From Apostichopus japonicus (taxonomy: Eukaryota > Echinodermata > Holothuroidea > Aspidochirotida > Stichopodidae), in NCBI RefSeq assembly GCF_037975245.1, contig NC_092574.1, positions 3,691,001 to 3,755,000 on the forward strand: 64,000 bases of DNA. The letters run 5' to 3'. Shown piece by piece: positions 1 through 10,121 of this stretch. The notes under the pieces were generated by a model, which saw only the letters and a list, made by a program, of their open reading frames with translations, had not been told where the DNA came from and ran no database searches. The translations under genes were made by a program, and so were the position numbers. Positions within the stretch are counted from its first letter, which is position 1. Each line of letters opens with the position of its first letter.

Positions 1-132
1 GAAGGAACCGACATGCAAAATGTACAGTTTGAAATGTCCAACTTTTGTAACTGTTTTATGCAAATGTGAGTTGTGCATATGTCACTGAAAATCTGACTAT
101 ATTCCTTAATATATGTATTTTTTTTGCTGCAG

Positions 133-305
133 ATATTGAAGGCAACATCTAAAGAGGAATTGGAGAACGCTATCTCAAAAGCAAAAGTGTTGATAGCAAT
201 GGCTGGATGCTTCCGGCAGATCAAACACCTACTTGACCAAATTGGGTTGGGGTGCGACTTGACCAGGTTTTATTTGGTTAACCGGGTTAGATCAGCTTAT
301 GAGAG
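133..305 (+). CDS. HECT-domain E3 ligase-like gene, internal exon (third from last)
   Basis: The exon lies between an acceptor ending CTGCAG (127-132) and a donor AG|GTATGG at 305/306. It encodes about 57 residues, including AMAGCFRQI and RFYLVNRVRSAYE. This is the helical stretch I associate with G2E3-like HECT proteins, where a 'RFYIVNR.R.AYE.F..GL' pattern precedes the HECT fold. The last two bases (AG) complete a serine codon with the first base of the next exon, so the intron is phase 2 and the joined reading AYE-S-FLEGMK suits the family. The initiator and the upstream part of the protein are outside the window. No transcript evidence is available; the exon rests on splice signals, an open frame and continuity with the next two exons. 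Confidence 0.72.
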
Positions 306-1057
306 GTATGGACATAAGTAATGAAGCCAAAAGAAGAAAAAAAACATATGGGACACTTTGTTATTTCACAAGTACATGAAATAATGAGCTTGGAACCATA
401 TTTCCTAATCAGTACCAGGTCAATCAATCTCATTCTTGGTAAAGATGATTGCTTACACTGAGTGTATAAATTCCCCCTCCCTCAACAATGGGTGTAGATG
501 AGATAAATTAGTTTGCTGTTTTGTTTATTAATGCAACTGGCGATGAAAGTGGCAATGGTTTCCATGTTACTCTGTTGGGTGTGTGAATATTGACACCTCA
601 ATGGTAAATCACCATTGACACTCAGGATTGAATGAATGTGTGCATCCACCAAGCTGTCCATTTGTGGACCCCTTACATGTGTATGTTGATTTGGTTGTGG
701 TTTTCCGGATATAGCCTTAGAACCGAATAGCCGACTAAGAGACAAAAGCTTGCTTGAATAAGCATTAAACCATGCTTTTGACATTGATGAAAAGTAAATC
801 TATCCCAACACCATCATAACTATTTATGCCATGAGATCCCTACTGAAATGAATATTCCTTTAATTGTGTGCTTGAACATGAATAAATATAAAACTCCAAG
901 GAATTAAAAAAAATATATGATTATTATGTGATATATATCAATCAAAGTGAAATAATGACTAATCAATAACAAGAATCCCACCCTATATCAATAACACCCA
1001 ACAATCTATATCAATAACACCCAACAACCTATGATTGTCTGTATTTACATTCCATAG
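306..1057 (+). other. Intron of the HECT-like gene
   Basis: This GT-AG interval has GTATGG at its 5' end and TTCCATAG at its 3' end. It is AT-rich and contains no convincing exon or RNA gene. A minus-strand open frame at 482-784 has no recognisable domain and is treated as chance. Two short copies of a 'CAATAACACCCAACAA' type motif sit at about 988-1027. Confidence 0.6.
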
Positions 1058-1272
1058 TTTTCTGGAAGGAATGAAAGCGATGAACCTTCTTGGAGCAATC
1101 CATGAAAGTCCAAAAGTGTTTGAGCCATGTTTCCATGGAGAGGCCGTAAAAATTACTGCAGATATCATGGAAAACATTTTTGTTTATGATTTAAGCCCAG
1201 AGGGTAGCAACAAGAGGGCAATGGAAGAAAATGCAGTTGCTTTTTGGCTTGATTTCTTGTTGGACATCCAAG
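1058..1272 (+). CDS. HECT-domain E3 ligase-like gene, penultimate exon
   Basis: The acceptor is CATAG at 1053-1057 and the donor is CCAAG|GTATGA at 1272/1273. The frame continues from the previous exon and encodes about 72 residues: FLEGMKAMNLLGAIHES, PKVFEPCFHGEAVKITADI, then SPEGSNKRAMEENAVAFWLDFLLDI. The 'P.VF.P.F......LTA', 'EGSN.R..EE' and 'FW.D.L' signatures are what I recall for the region just before the HECT C-lobe in G2E3-like proteins. The exon ends after one base of a codon (phase 1), which is completed by AA from the last exon to give Glu. Identification rests on motif memory and perfect splice-phase agreement, not on a search. Confidence 0.75.
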
Positions 1273-2039
1273 GTATGAAATCATATGTAATCTTGACTGC
1301 ACATGCATGTGTGTGTGTATGTGTGTTTGACAGTAAGCATGTAAAAATGTTATTGATTTTTAGTTTCAATGATAGTTCTTAACCTCAGCAGTCATGTTGG
1401 TGTGTGCGATGCCTTGCTGTTAAACATGAAGGAAACCTAGACATCTTTGTATTTAGTAGGTGGATGACTGGATGTACCACATTGTGTACAAGAAGCATTT
1501 TCTTGTAGCTAGGTACAAGGTCTGCAGGTGTGACATCCTGAAAATCTTTAAACACAATATCTAAACCACATTAACTACTTGAAGCCTGTTGCTTTCTGTG
1601 GTCACCAATGATCATTATGTAACCATCTACTTTTTGAACTCATTACTATGACTGTCATTTTGATACATTACATGCCAATTATTAATGACCTTTACAACAA
1701 TAAAATGTGATGTTGTGTCATCGATACCTCATCGCATTTTTGTGTTCTGGTTTTAATATGTATGATATTCTGGTCTGACAGTCAGGGCTTGCTTCTAAGG
1801 GGTGAGGCCGGAGAGCGTGGGCAGTGCAGCTTTTCTTTGTCAATTTATGGTGATGTAAAATTATTATGCAAGTTTACGTTACACCATGGACAAATGGGCA
1901 AATGTTGTGCCATCCCTACTGACATACCACTTAATTATATCCACGGGTTAGGTTATCAGCTAAACAACATGAATATCACACAGCATGTTTCATGCAAGTT
2001 GTACAACTATCTTAATGGGATCTGTATGTCCTTTTGCAG
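1273..2039 (+). other. Intron of the HECT-like gene with a decayed repeat copy
   Basis: This GT-AG intron ends with CTTTTGCAG. It contains a TG-rich microsatellite (about 1302-1327). At about 1357-1515 it has a diverged copy of the repeat family seen in tandem at 3665-4095; shared words include TAGTTTCAATGATA and TACCACATTG-GTACAAG. A plus-strand open frame at 1762-2064 spans the acceptor but has no family resemblance upstream of 2040, so I read it as intronic. Confidence 0.55.
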
Positions 2040-2254
2040 AAAACAACTCCTCAGTCACGTTTGAAAATATCTTGGTCTTTGCGACTGGACTAGATAAGGT
2101 GCCAGTAACAGGATTTGATCCATCACCCAGACTGGAGTTCATTCACGAACCGGATGTGGGTGAACAGGAATGTTCAAAATTTCCAAAGGCACATACCTGC
2201 TCATGTGTTTTGAAGATACCGTTGCATCCCAGATATGAGTTGTTCAAAACTTAG
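2040..2254 (+). CDS. HECT-domain E3 ligase-like gene, terminal exon with catalytic cysteine
   Basis: This is the C-terminal lobe of a HECT ubiquitin ligase. The exon starts after TTTTGCAG (2039) and ends at TAG (2252-2254). The encoded protein reads ENILVFATGLDKVPVTGF, then RLEFIHEP, then KFPKAHTCSCVLKIPLHPRY. HECT C-lobes carry a TC motif in which the Cys forms the thioester with ubiquitin before transfer to substrate; here that Cys is codon 2198-2200. The FATG and P.GF elements are also classic HECT C-lobe features. The phase-1 junction with the previous exon yields an uninterrupted frame, so the three exons give about 200 residues of the C-terminus. No polyadenylation signal is obvious in the next 300 bp. 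The N-lobe and any zinc-finger domains would lie upstream of the window. No inactivating change is visible. Confidence 0.88.
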
Positions 2255-2382
2255 ATGGAAATTAGGATTCAGTCGGCACCTGGCTTTGGGTTTGCTTAAA
2301 GGACCTTTTCTCTCGTCCTGACTCTGCCAGAAAGCTGCAGTACGAGTCAGCTCTATCTATGTTATGTATCGCACAGTTGTAA

Positions 2383-2416
2383 AAACATTCACACTTAATT
2401 TTTGTATATGTGTGTT
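2383..2416 (+). repeat. Left fragment of a duplicated intergenic segment
   Basis: It contains CATTCACACTTAATTTTTGT followed by ATATGTG, and matches 4491-4523 (CGTTCACACTTAATTCTTTG then TATATGTGG). In the copy near 4.5 kb this word runs directly into a GGGGTGGGGG-CTGGTATTC stretch. Here that stretch is displaced by about 1 kb to 3441, so this is the left half of a split copy. Confidence 0.6.
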
Positions 2417-3425
2417 CAGGGGCGGCAATCTGTTTCAAAAATTGGGGGGGACATTTGCTTTGGTGCAGGCGTGTAGCAATTTTCATCCCAAAAATTGTTT
2501 GCGCCAGGGGCAGGATTTGAGTTGTAAAAGGTGGGGGGGGGGGCAAACCTGCCAGCAAGACTATCTAAGCGGAGCGCCACCATCGGTTGGCGCGGGGCAT
2601 ACAAGAATTATTTTTGGCTTTGCAAACCCTCCAGATGGTTGAAAACGGCACTTCCCGAGTGCTCTAAGCTGCATGAACTGCAATTGTATCTAGATAGTCA
2701 ATTATCGTTTAAAAATTTGAAGAGGATTGATAGTACAACATATGGTCAGATGTTGATGTACAACTTTTGTTATACGTCACTATCTAAGCGGAGCGCCATC
2801 ATTGGTTGGCAAGGAGCGTCAAAATTTTTGATAAAAGGTGCCATTAGATCGGTAAAATTAACTCCCATATAGGCTTTAAGTTGCATCTAAACAATTAATG
2901 AACGTGTGTAAATTTAGGGAGGACGGATAGAAGAATTTATATGGTGATGTACAACTGAAGCTTATACGTCACTTAGGCCGTGCACCACCATCATTGGCGA
3001 CGAAATTTAAGCAAAAAGGAAATTTGGAAAAAAAAGGTAAAAACTACTTTAGGTGAAAGTCTGTGACATTTTATGGTGATATTTAGTAACAAATTGTGAC
3101 ACGGTCTTAGACAGGCGCCTTGCAAGGAATTTGACAAGGGAGGGGCGAAGCTTTTAGGCAAACTATCTAAGCTTAGCGCAACCATAAGTTGGCGCGAAGC
3201 GTAAAAGAAAATTTTGGCCAAAAATGCCTCCCAGATCGCTGGAAATGGCACTTCCAAGTCCTTATAAGTTGCATCTAAGTATTTTCTATTTTGAAATTAC
3301 TAGCAATATCATAAACCAAAAATACGATCAACAAACTATGCCACCAAATATTGGGGGGATATTAGATACTATATCCCCCACCTAAAATATTGGGGGGACA
3401 TGTCCCCCCATGATCGCTACCCATG
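2417..3425. mobile_element. Repeat cluster inserted in a duplicated segment (non-coding, unclassified)
   Basis: The block begins with GGGGCGGCAATCTG and TTGGGGGGGACATTTG. It ends with ATTGGGGGGACATGTCCCCC then CATGATCGCTACCCATG. GGGGGGACA-type ends therefore occur near both borders. Inside are three diverged copies of a module beginning ACTATCTAAGC and running through GCGCCA-CAT-GGTTGGCGCG-AGCGT (about 2559, 2779 and 3164). No transposase or reverse transcriptase is visible. It may be one non-autonomous DNA transposon or several nested short elements. The insertion is inferred because the same flanks lie side by side at 4491-4655. Confidence 0.5.
3131..3335 (+). repeat. Dispersed 'ACTATCTAAGC' repeat module, long copy
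   Basis: It runs GACAAGGGAGGGGCGAAGC, GGCAAACTATCTAAGC, AGTTGGCGCGAAGCGTA, AAATGCCTCCCAGATCGCTG and GTTGCATCTAAG. The same order of words recurs at 13425-13612, about 10 kb away and on the other side of the copia element, with roughly 10% differences by eye. It has no coding signal and is an interspersed repeat of unknown class. Confidence 0.7.
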
Positions 3426-3440
3426 TTTGTGTTGGGGAAG

Positions 3441-3567
3441 GCAGGGGTGGGGGGGGCTGGTATTCAAGCTCTTGCCATAAGTAGGTAGCATTACACCTTG
3501 AAACTTCACAAGTTATTTATTATTTTTAAGTACACCAAACATATACTTTCATGATAGTACATCCTTC
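3441..3567 (+). repeat. Right fragment of the duplicated segment, copy 1
   Basis: It shares GCTGGTATTCAAGCTCTTGC, then CATTACACCTTGAAACTTCA and TTTTTAAGTACACCAAACAT, with 4527-4655, with a few substitutions and small indels. It has no coding content. Confidence 0.75.
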
Positions 3568-3664
3568 CATTACTTTTTTTTTGTGGCTTTATTTCTAGTT
3601 TTTGGTTTCGATGATAATCGTAAACTATGCATTCATGCAGGCGGAGAGTGTGTGACGCCTTGCT

Positions 3665-4095
3665 TGTAAACATGATATCTCAAGAAGGGAAGCTTAGACC
3701 AATCTAATATCTAGTGTATATGAGTACCACGCTGAGTAGAAGGTCCCTATTTTTTTTGTGGAGATCAAAGGTCATTTGGGGTCACCAGGGGTCAAAGTGA
3801 GTAAACCTTGTAAACACGATATCTTAAGAAGAAAAGCTTGGATCAATCTCGCATTTCTTGTGAAGGAGTACCACATTGAGTACAAGATCCCTATTGTTTT
3901 TGGTGGAGGTCCTATTCTATTTGGGGTCACTATAGAGGTCAAATTGTGAAAATCTTGTAAACACGATTACTCAAGAAGGGAATTAAGGTTGGACGAATCT
4001 CATATATAGTATGTAGTTGGTACACGTTCAGTACAAGATTTTATTGAGGTCAAATGTCAGTTGGAGTCACCAGATGCCAAATTGTTGAAACATTG
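3665..4095 (+). repeat. Tandem repeat, three diverged units of about 145 bp
   Basis: Each unit starts TTGTAAACAYGAT-TC, followed by AAGAAGGGAAG, an A/T-rich stretch and GTACCAC-TGAGTA. It then has AAGGTCATTTGGGGTCACC and a GGTCAAA tail. Starts are near 3665, 3808 and 3954. Leader sequence TTTGGTTTCGATGATAATCG (about 3601) precedes the first unit and resembles 5890-5930 and 1357-1375. So the unit plus leader is a dispersed family with at least three loci in 6 kb. No ORF is convincing. Confidence 0.75.
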
Positions 4096-4490
4096 TTTTA
4101 TTAGCTACCGTATCTCCCACATACCAGCCTATCAGATAACATGTGCGTTACGCCTCATACGAATAGGAGGCTATTGGCAATTGGTAATGAGCTTATGGGC
4201 ATCCGTAGAATCTAAAACTGTTTGACTTGGGAGTAGGGCTGCATGTGAGTTTGAAATGATGGTTTTGAAAGTTTTTATTGTCATTGTTGGTATGTTGTCT
4301 TGGTTGCATGGAAGATGTTGAATGATCTTAGTTATAGTCTGTCCCATAGTTCCATTCTGTAAAATATCAAGTACTAAATTAAATGTTGTTATTCCATCTC
4401 GTAAGTATTCAGGAGGCTTTTGGGACAGCAAAACCTCTTGGGAAATTCTCACTAGTTAAGCATATCCGGATGATGCTAACTTGGATTAGT

Positions 4491-4655
4491 AAGAACGTTC
4501 ACACTTAATTCTTTGTATATGTGGAGGCGGGGGTGGGGGGACTGGTATTCAAGCTCTTGCCATAAGAAGATAGCATTACACCTTGAAACTTCACAACTTG
4601 TTATTTATTTTTAAGTACACCAAACATACATATTAATACCTTCATCATAGTAGAT
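4491..4655 (+). repeat. Duplicated segment, copy 2 (uninterrupted)
   Basis: This is the counterpart of 2383-2416 plus 3441-3567. Here the CACACTTAATTCTTTG word and the CTGGTATTCAAGCTCTTGC word are separated by only about 20 bp, so it shows the arrangement before the 1-kb insertion in copy 1. Confidence 0.65.
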
Positions 4656-6440
4656 CTGTCCATAAGACTATTATTTTTGTTTTCACTTAGTTTTAGTTTC
4701 AATTCTAGTATTTATGCATACATTTACTTCTTCCAGGTAGACAGATTTGTATTCTTGCCAGTTACTCCAGTGAATGTTCAGTGCAGTATATTTATATGTT
4801 TAAGATGAGTCTTTCATGCAAATGTGTACTTTTCATCTTATCTTCATATCTAATAAGAAAAACCCTTCATATTATGTTTTTTCATATTATCAGCTGAAGG
4901 CTAGCATTACTTCTTGCCTTTTGCTTTTGTATTTTCTATATTTTATTTGCAAATATACTAATTCTAAACACAAAATCTGATTTGATTATATTATGTGAAT
5001 GAGTATGTTAAACAGCAGTAGTAAAATATATATTCATTTGATACCTGCCGGTGTAGATGAAAAGCACTGTAAGATATATACAAAAAAAAGAGCTTAGAAT
5101 TGCATTTCATAATTTTGCACTGCATATGTAGTATACTATGTGCAAACTGCTCAAAGCATGCAATAGGCAACCTGTTTAATATGAGTGATGTCTAGTAGGG
5201 GTGTAGCAACATGTCAAAAGGTATGGGGAGGGGTCACAACGTCTGAAGGGTGCAGCATGCACTATAATAACACAGGGAGCACAACGATAATGGCAGTTTT
5301 TGGTTTGAGAAATGGGGAAGCATTGGGAACTGAAGCCTACACTGAGGGTCCTGGGCCCCAGCATGGCTATTGATATACCAGTTAGTTACTCTTTGGACAA
5401 CCAAGGCTTTTTCTGGAGTTAACGATTCAAGAGGTTACCTCATCAGTGACAAATTTTGACAGCTACACAGTGCTGTTTTCAGGATTTTTAAAAGGGGGGC
5501 ACAGCTATTAAAAAATTGTTGTCCTGGTGAGGGTTCTAAGCGAAGGGGTCCACTATGGAAAATGGTGGCTTAGATGCTAGATGGGCTATTATTTCCATCT
5601 CCTTATGTATGTTTAGGTTGTACAATTTTTGGTAAAACCCCCAATAAGGGAGTGGGGCGACTGTTTCACCACTGTTTTGGTCGGTTAAAGCTCAAACTGG
5701 CAACACAGCTGTAAATGTTGAAACTAAACTTGTATTCACCACACTGACCAGAATCGCTTCAATACCTAAGGACGTACAGCCACAGAAAGAAGTATGCTAA
5801 ACAATTCAGTAGGCGCTTTGGAGCGCCCTAAAATAAATTTCAAAGAAAAGCTCCTGATTTCAGACAAACGTATGAAACCTCAGTGTACATTAAGATTTTT
5901 GGTTTCGATGAAGTCGTAAACCTATGCAATCATGATGGCGTGTGAGTGTTTGTATGTGTGTATGCTATGCTGGTTGAGCTATTTTGTGATCACCCACAAT
6001 TCCTTCTAGATCATATATCTATTTATGTTGCCATCCATCTATCCTGTCTGTCAACAATTTGTTTAAATTGATCCTCTCTTTTCTACAATAACTGCTTCCT
6101 CCTCCCATCACTTTAAACACTCCCTGTCCTTGTGGAACATGAATTGCTGTGGGCAAGATTTGCTGACTATTTCCATTCAACACTTTGTTCTGCTTATAGA
6201 ATATTTGTGGACATGGCTGTGGTATAAGTTACACCATGGAATTGTACACTACTATTATAAAAACAGGACTGAATGATATGGTTTATGGACATGTAGCTTA
6301 TTTTCAATTCTGCTATGCTCTTGGAAGAATAAACAGTGTCACTCATCACCTACTCAGCATGCGTCACACACTCATACATACACACACACAAACTTGAATG
6401 CAAAGATTACAATTTTCATCAAAAGCAAAAATTAACTACT
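4656..6440. other. Intergenic region, no gene recognised
   Basis: This AT-rich DNA lies between the two genes' 3' ends. Short open frames (for example 5176-5373 on both strands) show no family signature. A leader copy of the dispersed repeat (TTTGGTTTCGATGAAGTCG) lies at about 5898. A GGATTTTTAAAAGGGGGGCA word at about 5482 looks like part of another dispersed repeat. A short CA-rich stretch (about 6368-6392) is present. Confidence 0.5.
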
Positions 6441-6446
6441 TTTATT
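6441..6446 (-). terminator. Possible polyadenylation signal AATAAA overlapping a stop codon
   Basis: On the minus strand the last codons of the integrase-core gene read CAA TAA AAG. The hexamer AATAAA therefore overlaps the stop codon TAA. No other AATAAA is apparent on this strand just downstream. A real cleavage site here would give a very short 3' UTR; it may be coincidence. Confidence 0.3.
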
Positions 6447-6606
6447 GTAGTGCTTTTAAAAAGTCTCTTACAATTTTATAATTTTCACATGCTTCATTAG
6501 CATCTCTTAATTTCTGGTTAGGTGTGGTTAGGTTTGCAGTTAGCTCTTGCAGCTGATTTCCAGAAAGAGCATTAGTTTCTGGTATGTTGACAATGATAGC
6601 ATCATC
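6442..6606 (-). pseudogene. Integrase-core-domain gene, distal part of the interrupted last exon
   Basis: On the minus strand this piece encodes DDAIIVNIPETNALSG and continues to KIVRDFLKALQ and a TAA stop, 54 residues. It becomes continuous with 10534-10584 when the copia element and one copy of its TCATC target duplication are removed. The joined last exon would be 71 codons plus stop. The acidic linker followed by 'VPET...LS..Q...L' resembles the C-terminal tail I recall for eukaryotic integrase-core proteins. In this haplotype the tail is cut off from the body of the gene by 3.9 kb of retrotransposon, so I mark it as broken. Uninterrupted alleles may exist, since the insertion looks young. 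Confidence 0.65.
6602..6606. repeat. Target-site duplication TCATC, left copy
   Basis: TCATC lies immediately left of the left LTR and is repeated at 10529-10533, immediately right of the right LTR. Five base pairs is the usual size for copia integrases. This choice sets the LTR end at TATTGG rather than TGGCAG. Confidence 0.8.
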
Positions 6607-6999
6607 TATTGGCAGAGATGAACGCAGAGACAACAAAAACGACTAGTTGACTGAAACTTTGTCGCATTAAAAGAAGTATAAAACGATTCCAGAAGAGATT
6701 AAATAGTCAAACACGTAACTGTAGTTTGCTTCAAAAACAATAAAAGTGTTTATTTAATCACTGCTTCTTATTGGAAGGTTTTCAGCATTGGAACATGTAG
6801 ATGGAAAACAAACATGACGAAATATCAATATGATATTTCGCAATCGTACAGTAGCACGTAAACAAACTATCTCCTTATAGGTTAGAGGACTTGCTTACTG
6901 TACAATTATACATATATATACGAGTTAAACAGATAAACAAAGTAAGTACATAAAAGAAAACAATAATAACAGTCCAGGCAAAAGTGGACTTTACCAACA
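6607..6999 (-). repeat. 3' LTR of the copia element
   Basis: This 393-bp repeat equals 10136-10528 at an offset of 3529 with no difference that I can see. In sense it starts TGTTGGTAAAG and ends GCCAATA, so the terminal inverted pair is TGTTGG/CCAATA rather than the canonical CCAACA end. It carries a TATATATA stretch and an AATAAA hexamer. Confidence 0.9.
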
Positions 7000-7008
7000 C
7001 TCCTTCTC
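7000..7008 (-). other. Polypurine tract of the copia element
   Basis: In sense it reads GAGAAGGAG directly before the 3' LTR start TGTTGG. A purine run in this position primes plus-strand DNA synthesis in LTR retrotransposons. It is short but correctly placed. Confidence 0.7.
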
Positions 7009-7022
7009 ACTTGCAGTTGGAC

Positions 7023-10016
7023 TTAAAACATTTCTTTTAACCCAGACATTTGTCTTAGTTTTTCAAACCGTTGTTTACTCAGTCCTTTCGTTAGCAAGTC
7101 AGCCACCATGTCCTCGGTTGGACAATACATGAGTTCGCATACAAGGTGCTCTTTGCCTTCGACAACGAAACCTTCTGGTTGTTTCATATAGACTTCCTCG
7201 TTGAGGTTACCATTAAGAAATGCCGTTGCTACATCCATCTGATGAACTTTCAAGTTATTTTGAACACTTAGTGCCAAAACATTTCGTACAGACTCAAAAC
7301 GTATGACTGGACAAAACGTCTCATCATAATCAACACCAAACTTCTGAGAAAAACCTTGGGCTACCAGTCGAGCTTTATACCGTTCGACTGACCCATCAGC
7401 ACAGGACTTAACCTTAAACACCCATTTGCTGCCAACTGCTTTTCTACCTTCTGGCAGCTCAGTTAAGACCCAAACATTATTATCATGGAGAGACTGAACT
7501 TCTTTCTCCATGGCATCCACCCATTTTGATTTATCAGATCTACCTAGAGCTTCACTTACAGTAAATGGCTCTTTTGGATTACTTCCAACAAAGTTTACCC
7601 ATTCACCAAAATGATCAGGAGGTCTCCGATCTCTTTCTGATCGCCTAAGTTGTGCCTCTGGAGCTCCATCATCGGCAACTAACTTGTCATTACTCATACT
7701 ATCAATCAGTATGTGACGATCCTCATGCGAGTCAGTGGACTCCTTCTCAACTCCATGCATCTGCTCATTAAACTGAACATCTCGACTAAAGAACACTTTG
7801 GAACGTTTCTGATCGTAAAGTCGATACCCCTTTGTTTCAGTACCATATCCCAAGAAGATGCATTTTCTTGCTTTGGAGTCAAGTTTTTGGCGTTCATCCT
7901 TTGGGACATGAGCATATGCAACACACCCAAATGATCGGAAATGGGAAACATTTGGCTTCTCCCCAGTCCAAGCCTCAAAGGGTGTCATTCCCTTGACAAC
8001 CTTTGTTGGACTTCTATTACGTAGGTACACTGCTGTAGATACAGCTTCCGCCCAATAGCGCTGTGGAAGTTTTGCATCACACAACATTGATCGCACAGTT
8101 TCAACAAGAGTGCGATTCATTCTCTCTGCTACCCCATTTTGTTCTGGAGTTTTTGCCACAGTTAGGTGATGCTTAACTCCTTCTTTCTTTAGATAATCTT
8201 CGAACTCAGTTGATACAAATTCACCACCATTATCAGTGCGTAAGGTTTTCAAGGTGTACCCTGAGGATTTTTCAACAAGGGCTTTCCACTCAAGAAACTT
8301 ACTGAACACTTCACTCTTGTATTTGAGGACACACACCCAAACATAATGTGTAAAATCATCAATGAATGTTAACAGATATTCAGCCCCACTAAGTGATTGC
8401 GCATTCATTTTTCCACACACATCACTATGGACTAACTCAAGAGGTTGCTTAGACTTTCTGTTGCTACTGGTTGGAAACTGACTACGATGATGTTTACCTT
8501 GAACACAGGGTTCACAGAAATCAACCCCCTTAGACACTCCATAGTTAAAACCATCAACCATACTTTCTTTGGCCAGCCTTTTTAGATTTTGTACACCAAG
8601 ATGACCAAAGCGCCTATGCCAAAGATTTTCTGTTGACCCTTGATTGACACCTTCAGCAGCATTAACCTTTGCATGATTGTCTGGGCATATGTCCTGAAAT
8701 TCTCGACTGACACCTTTAGCAGCATTAACTTTTGCATGAGCAGTTTGACAACTCAGATAGTATAGGTTCCCTACCTTATGTGCCTCAGCAATTAGTTTCA
8801 GGTCCTCATCAAGAATTTCACAACCTGCCTCACTAAATCTGGTCATTTTGCCAGCTTTTGATACCTTAGCTACGCTTAGCAAGTTGTATGACAGTTTAGG
8901 AACATACAAAACATTATGCAATTTGCATATCTGTGTCTTGCCATTTGACAGGTTCATCTTAAGCATAACTGTTCCATGACCAAGGGCTTTAAGAGAGTGA
9001 TTGTCACCCAATGAAACTGTCACTAGCTGCTCTAAACCACTAAGTGCAGTGAACAGTTTCTCATCATTACACATGTGACAAGTTGCTCCGGAGTCCACAA
9101 TCCAGCTATCATGTGAACCCATGACACTAGCTGAGAGTGCATGGCGGGCTACAAGACCCACACTCTCATTATTGGAGCTACTACTCTCACTATCGGAGCT
9201 ACTACTCTCTCTTTTCTTAGACTTAACATTATTAACCTTATGTTTAGCACCTCTAGGTCTGGATTTACCACTCTTTTTACTCGTTTGAGTTTTACCCTTA
9301 TCATTACTATTACAGTAACGCTGAATGTGCCCATATTTGCCGCAGTTATAGCACTTCGGACCTTTATAGTTCTGCCTTGATTGCTGTTTAGCGAACATTG
9401 CTTCCATCTCGGCCTTTGGGCTTGACAGGTCACGATTTTGCATCTTACGCTCCTCGTGAAGTAATCTCTCTGTTACAGTTTCCATCTTGGGGACTTCAGG
9501 ATTGGCCTCGAAAGCGGTCACCAACATGTTAAATGATTCTGGTAAACTAGCAAGGATATGGACAACTCTGTCCTCTTCAGACATTGGGTCACCAATTATC
9601 GAGAGTGACTCAAAAATATCAGTCATCGCCTTGATATGTTCATTAACTGAACCACCAGACTTCAGTCGCAGAGAATAGAGCTTTCGTCGGAGTTCCAATT
9701 TGTTGGCCCATGACTTTTTTTGGAACTGTTCCGCCAGTTTCCCCCAGACAGCAATTGGATCCACTGGGTCCCCAATCAAATACAACAATGATGGCTCGAT
9801 GGACAGAACTATAATTGCCAATGCTCGATCCACCCTAGCTGTAAAGCTAGCAAGTTTAACAGCATCACTCGCAGGGGGAGCTTTTTCATCACCATTAACA
9901 ATATTCCAAAGTCCATCCTTCATTAAGGTCATTCTACACTGCACCTTCCAAGTCGCATAATTCGACCCATTCAACGCAACTACAATCGAAGATTTCACGT
10001 CTGACGACATCTTCAC
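7023..10016 (-). pseudogene. Copia gag-pol polyprotein with in-frame loss of most RT and RNase H
   Basis: One open frame of 997 codons. Gag-like region about 1-210 (YATWKVQCRMTLMKDGLW); zinc knuckle CYNCGKYGHIQRYC at 222-235 (CX2CX4HX4C); Ser-rich linker 270-284; aspartic protease DSG at 308-310. Integrase: H467, H472, C501, C504 zinc site and catalytic D532, D595, E631, with D-X35-E spacing. RT starts about 860 with GSKWVFKVK and includes motif A QMDVATAFLNG (D928), but stops after HLVCEL (962). It continues at once with YCPTEDMVADLLTKGL, which in complete copia proteins is the very end of RNase H. The YVDD box and RNase H active site are absent. A full copia polyprotein is about 1,300-1,450 residues, so roughly 350-400 are missing (my estimate). 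The junction is near 7128-7133 and keeps the frame. The ATG at 10014-10016 is the first in frame and precedes the gag domain. Confidence 0.93.
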
Positions 10017-10121
10017 TCACAAAGGGAGTACAGCAGTTCAGCGAAACCACTTAAATAGCACACAGCAATGGTTAACCGTCACACTAGTTTGATACGCTAC
10101 GTACTCACGTTAACACGCAGT

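Noticed and set aside
482-784. 100-codon minus-strand frame
   Set aside because: It lies within an intron of the HECT-like gene, with no domain and no splice signals supporting it.
2364-2872. Overlapping short frames such as those with RQPMVALRLDSL
   Set aside because: Similar peptides arise from each copy of the non-coding ACTATCTAAGC repeat module. Indels break the frame between copies.
4171-4452. 93-codon minus-strand frame
   Set aside because: No family resemblance and no convincing splice context. It could be a chance frame; not enough to annotate.
6610-6999. LTR boundary at TGGCAGAG to give a TG...CA element
   Set aside because: That boundary gives unequal flanks (TCTAT and TCATC). 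Starting at 6607 gives a perfect TCATC duplication and leaves the primer site directly adjacent to the LTR.
9141-9433. Frames on both strands inside the gag region
   Set aside because: They are shadows of the copia polyprotein in other frames.
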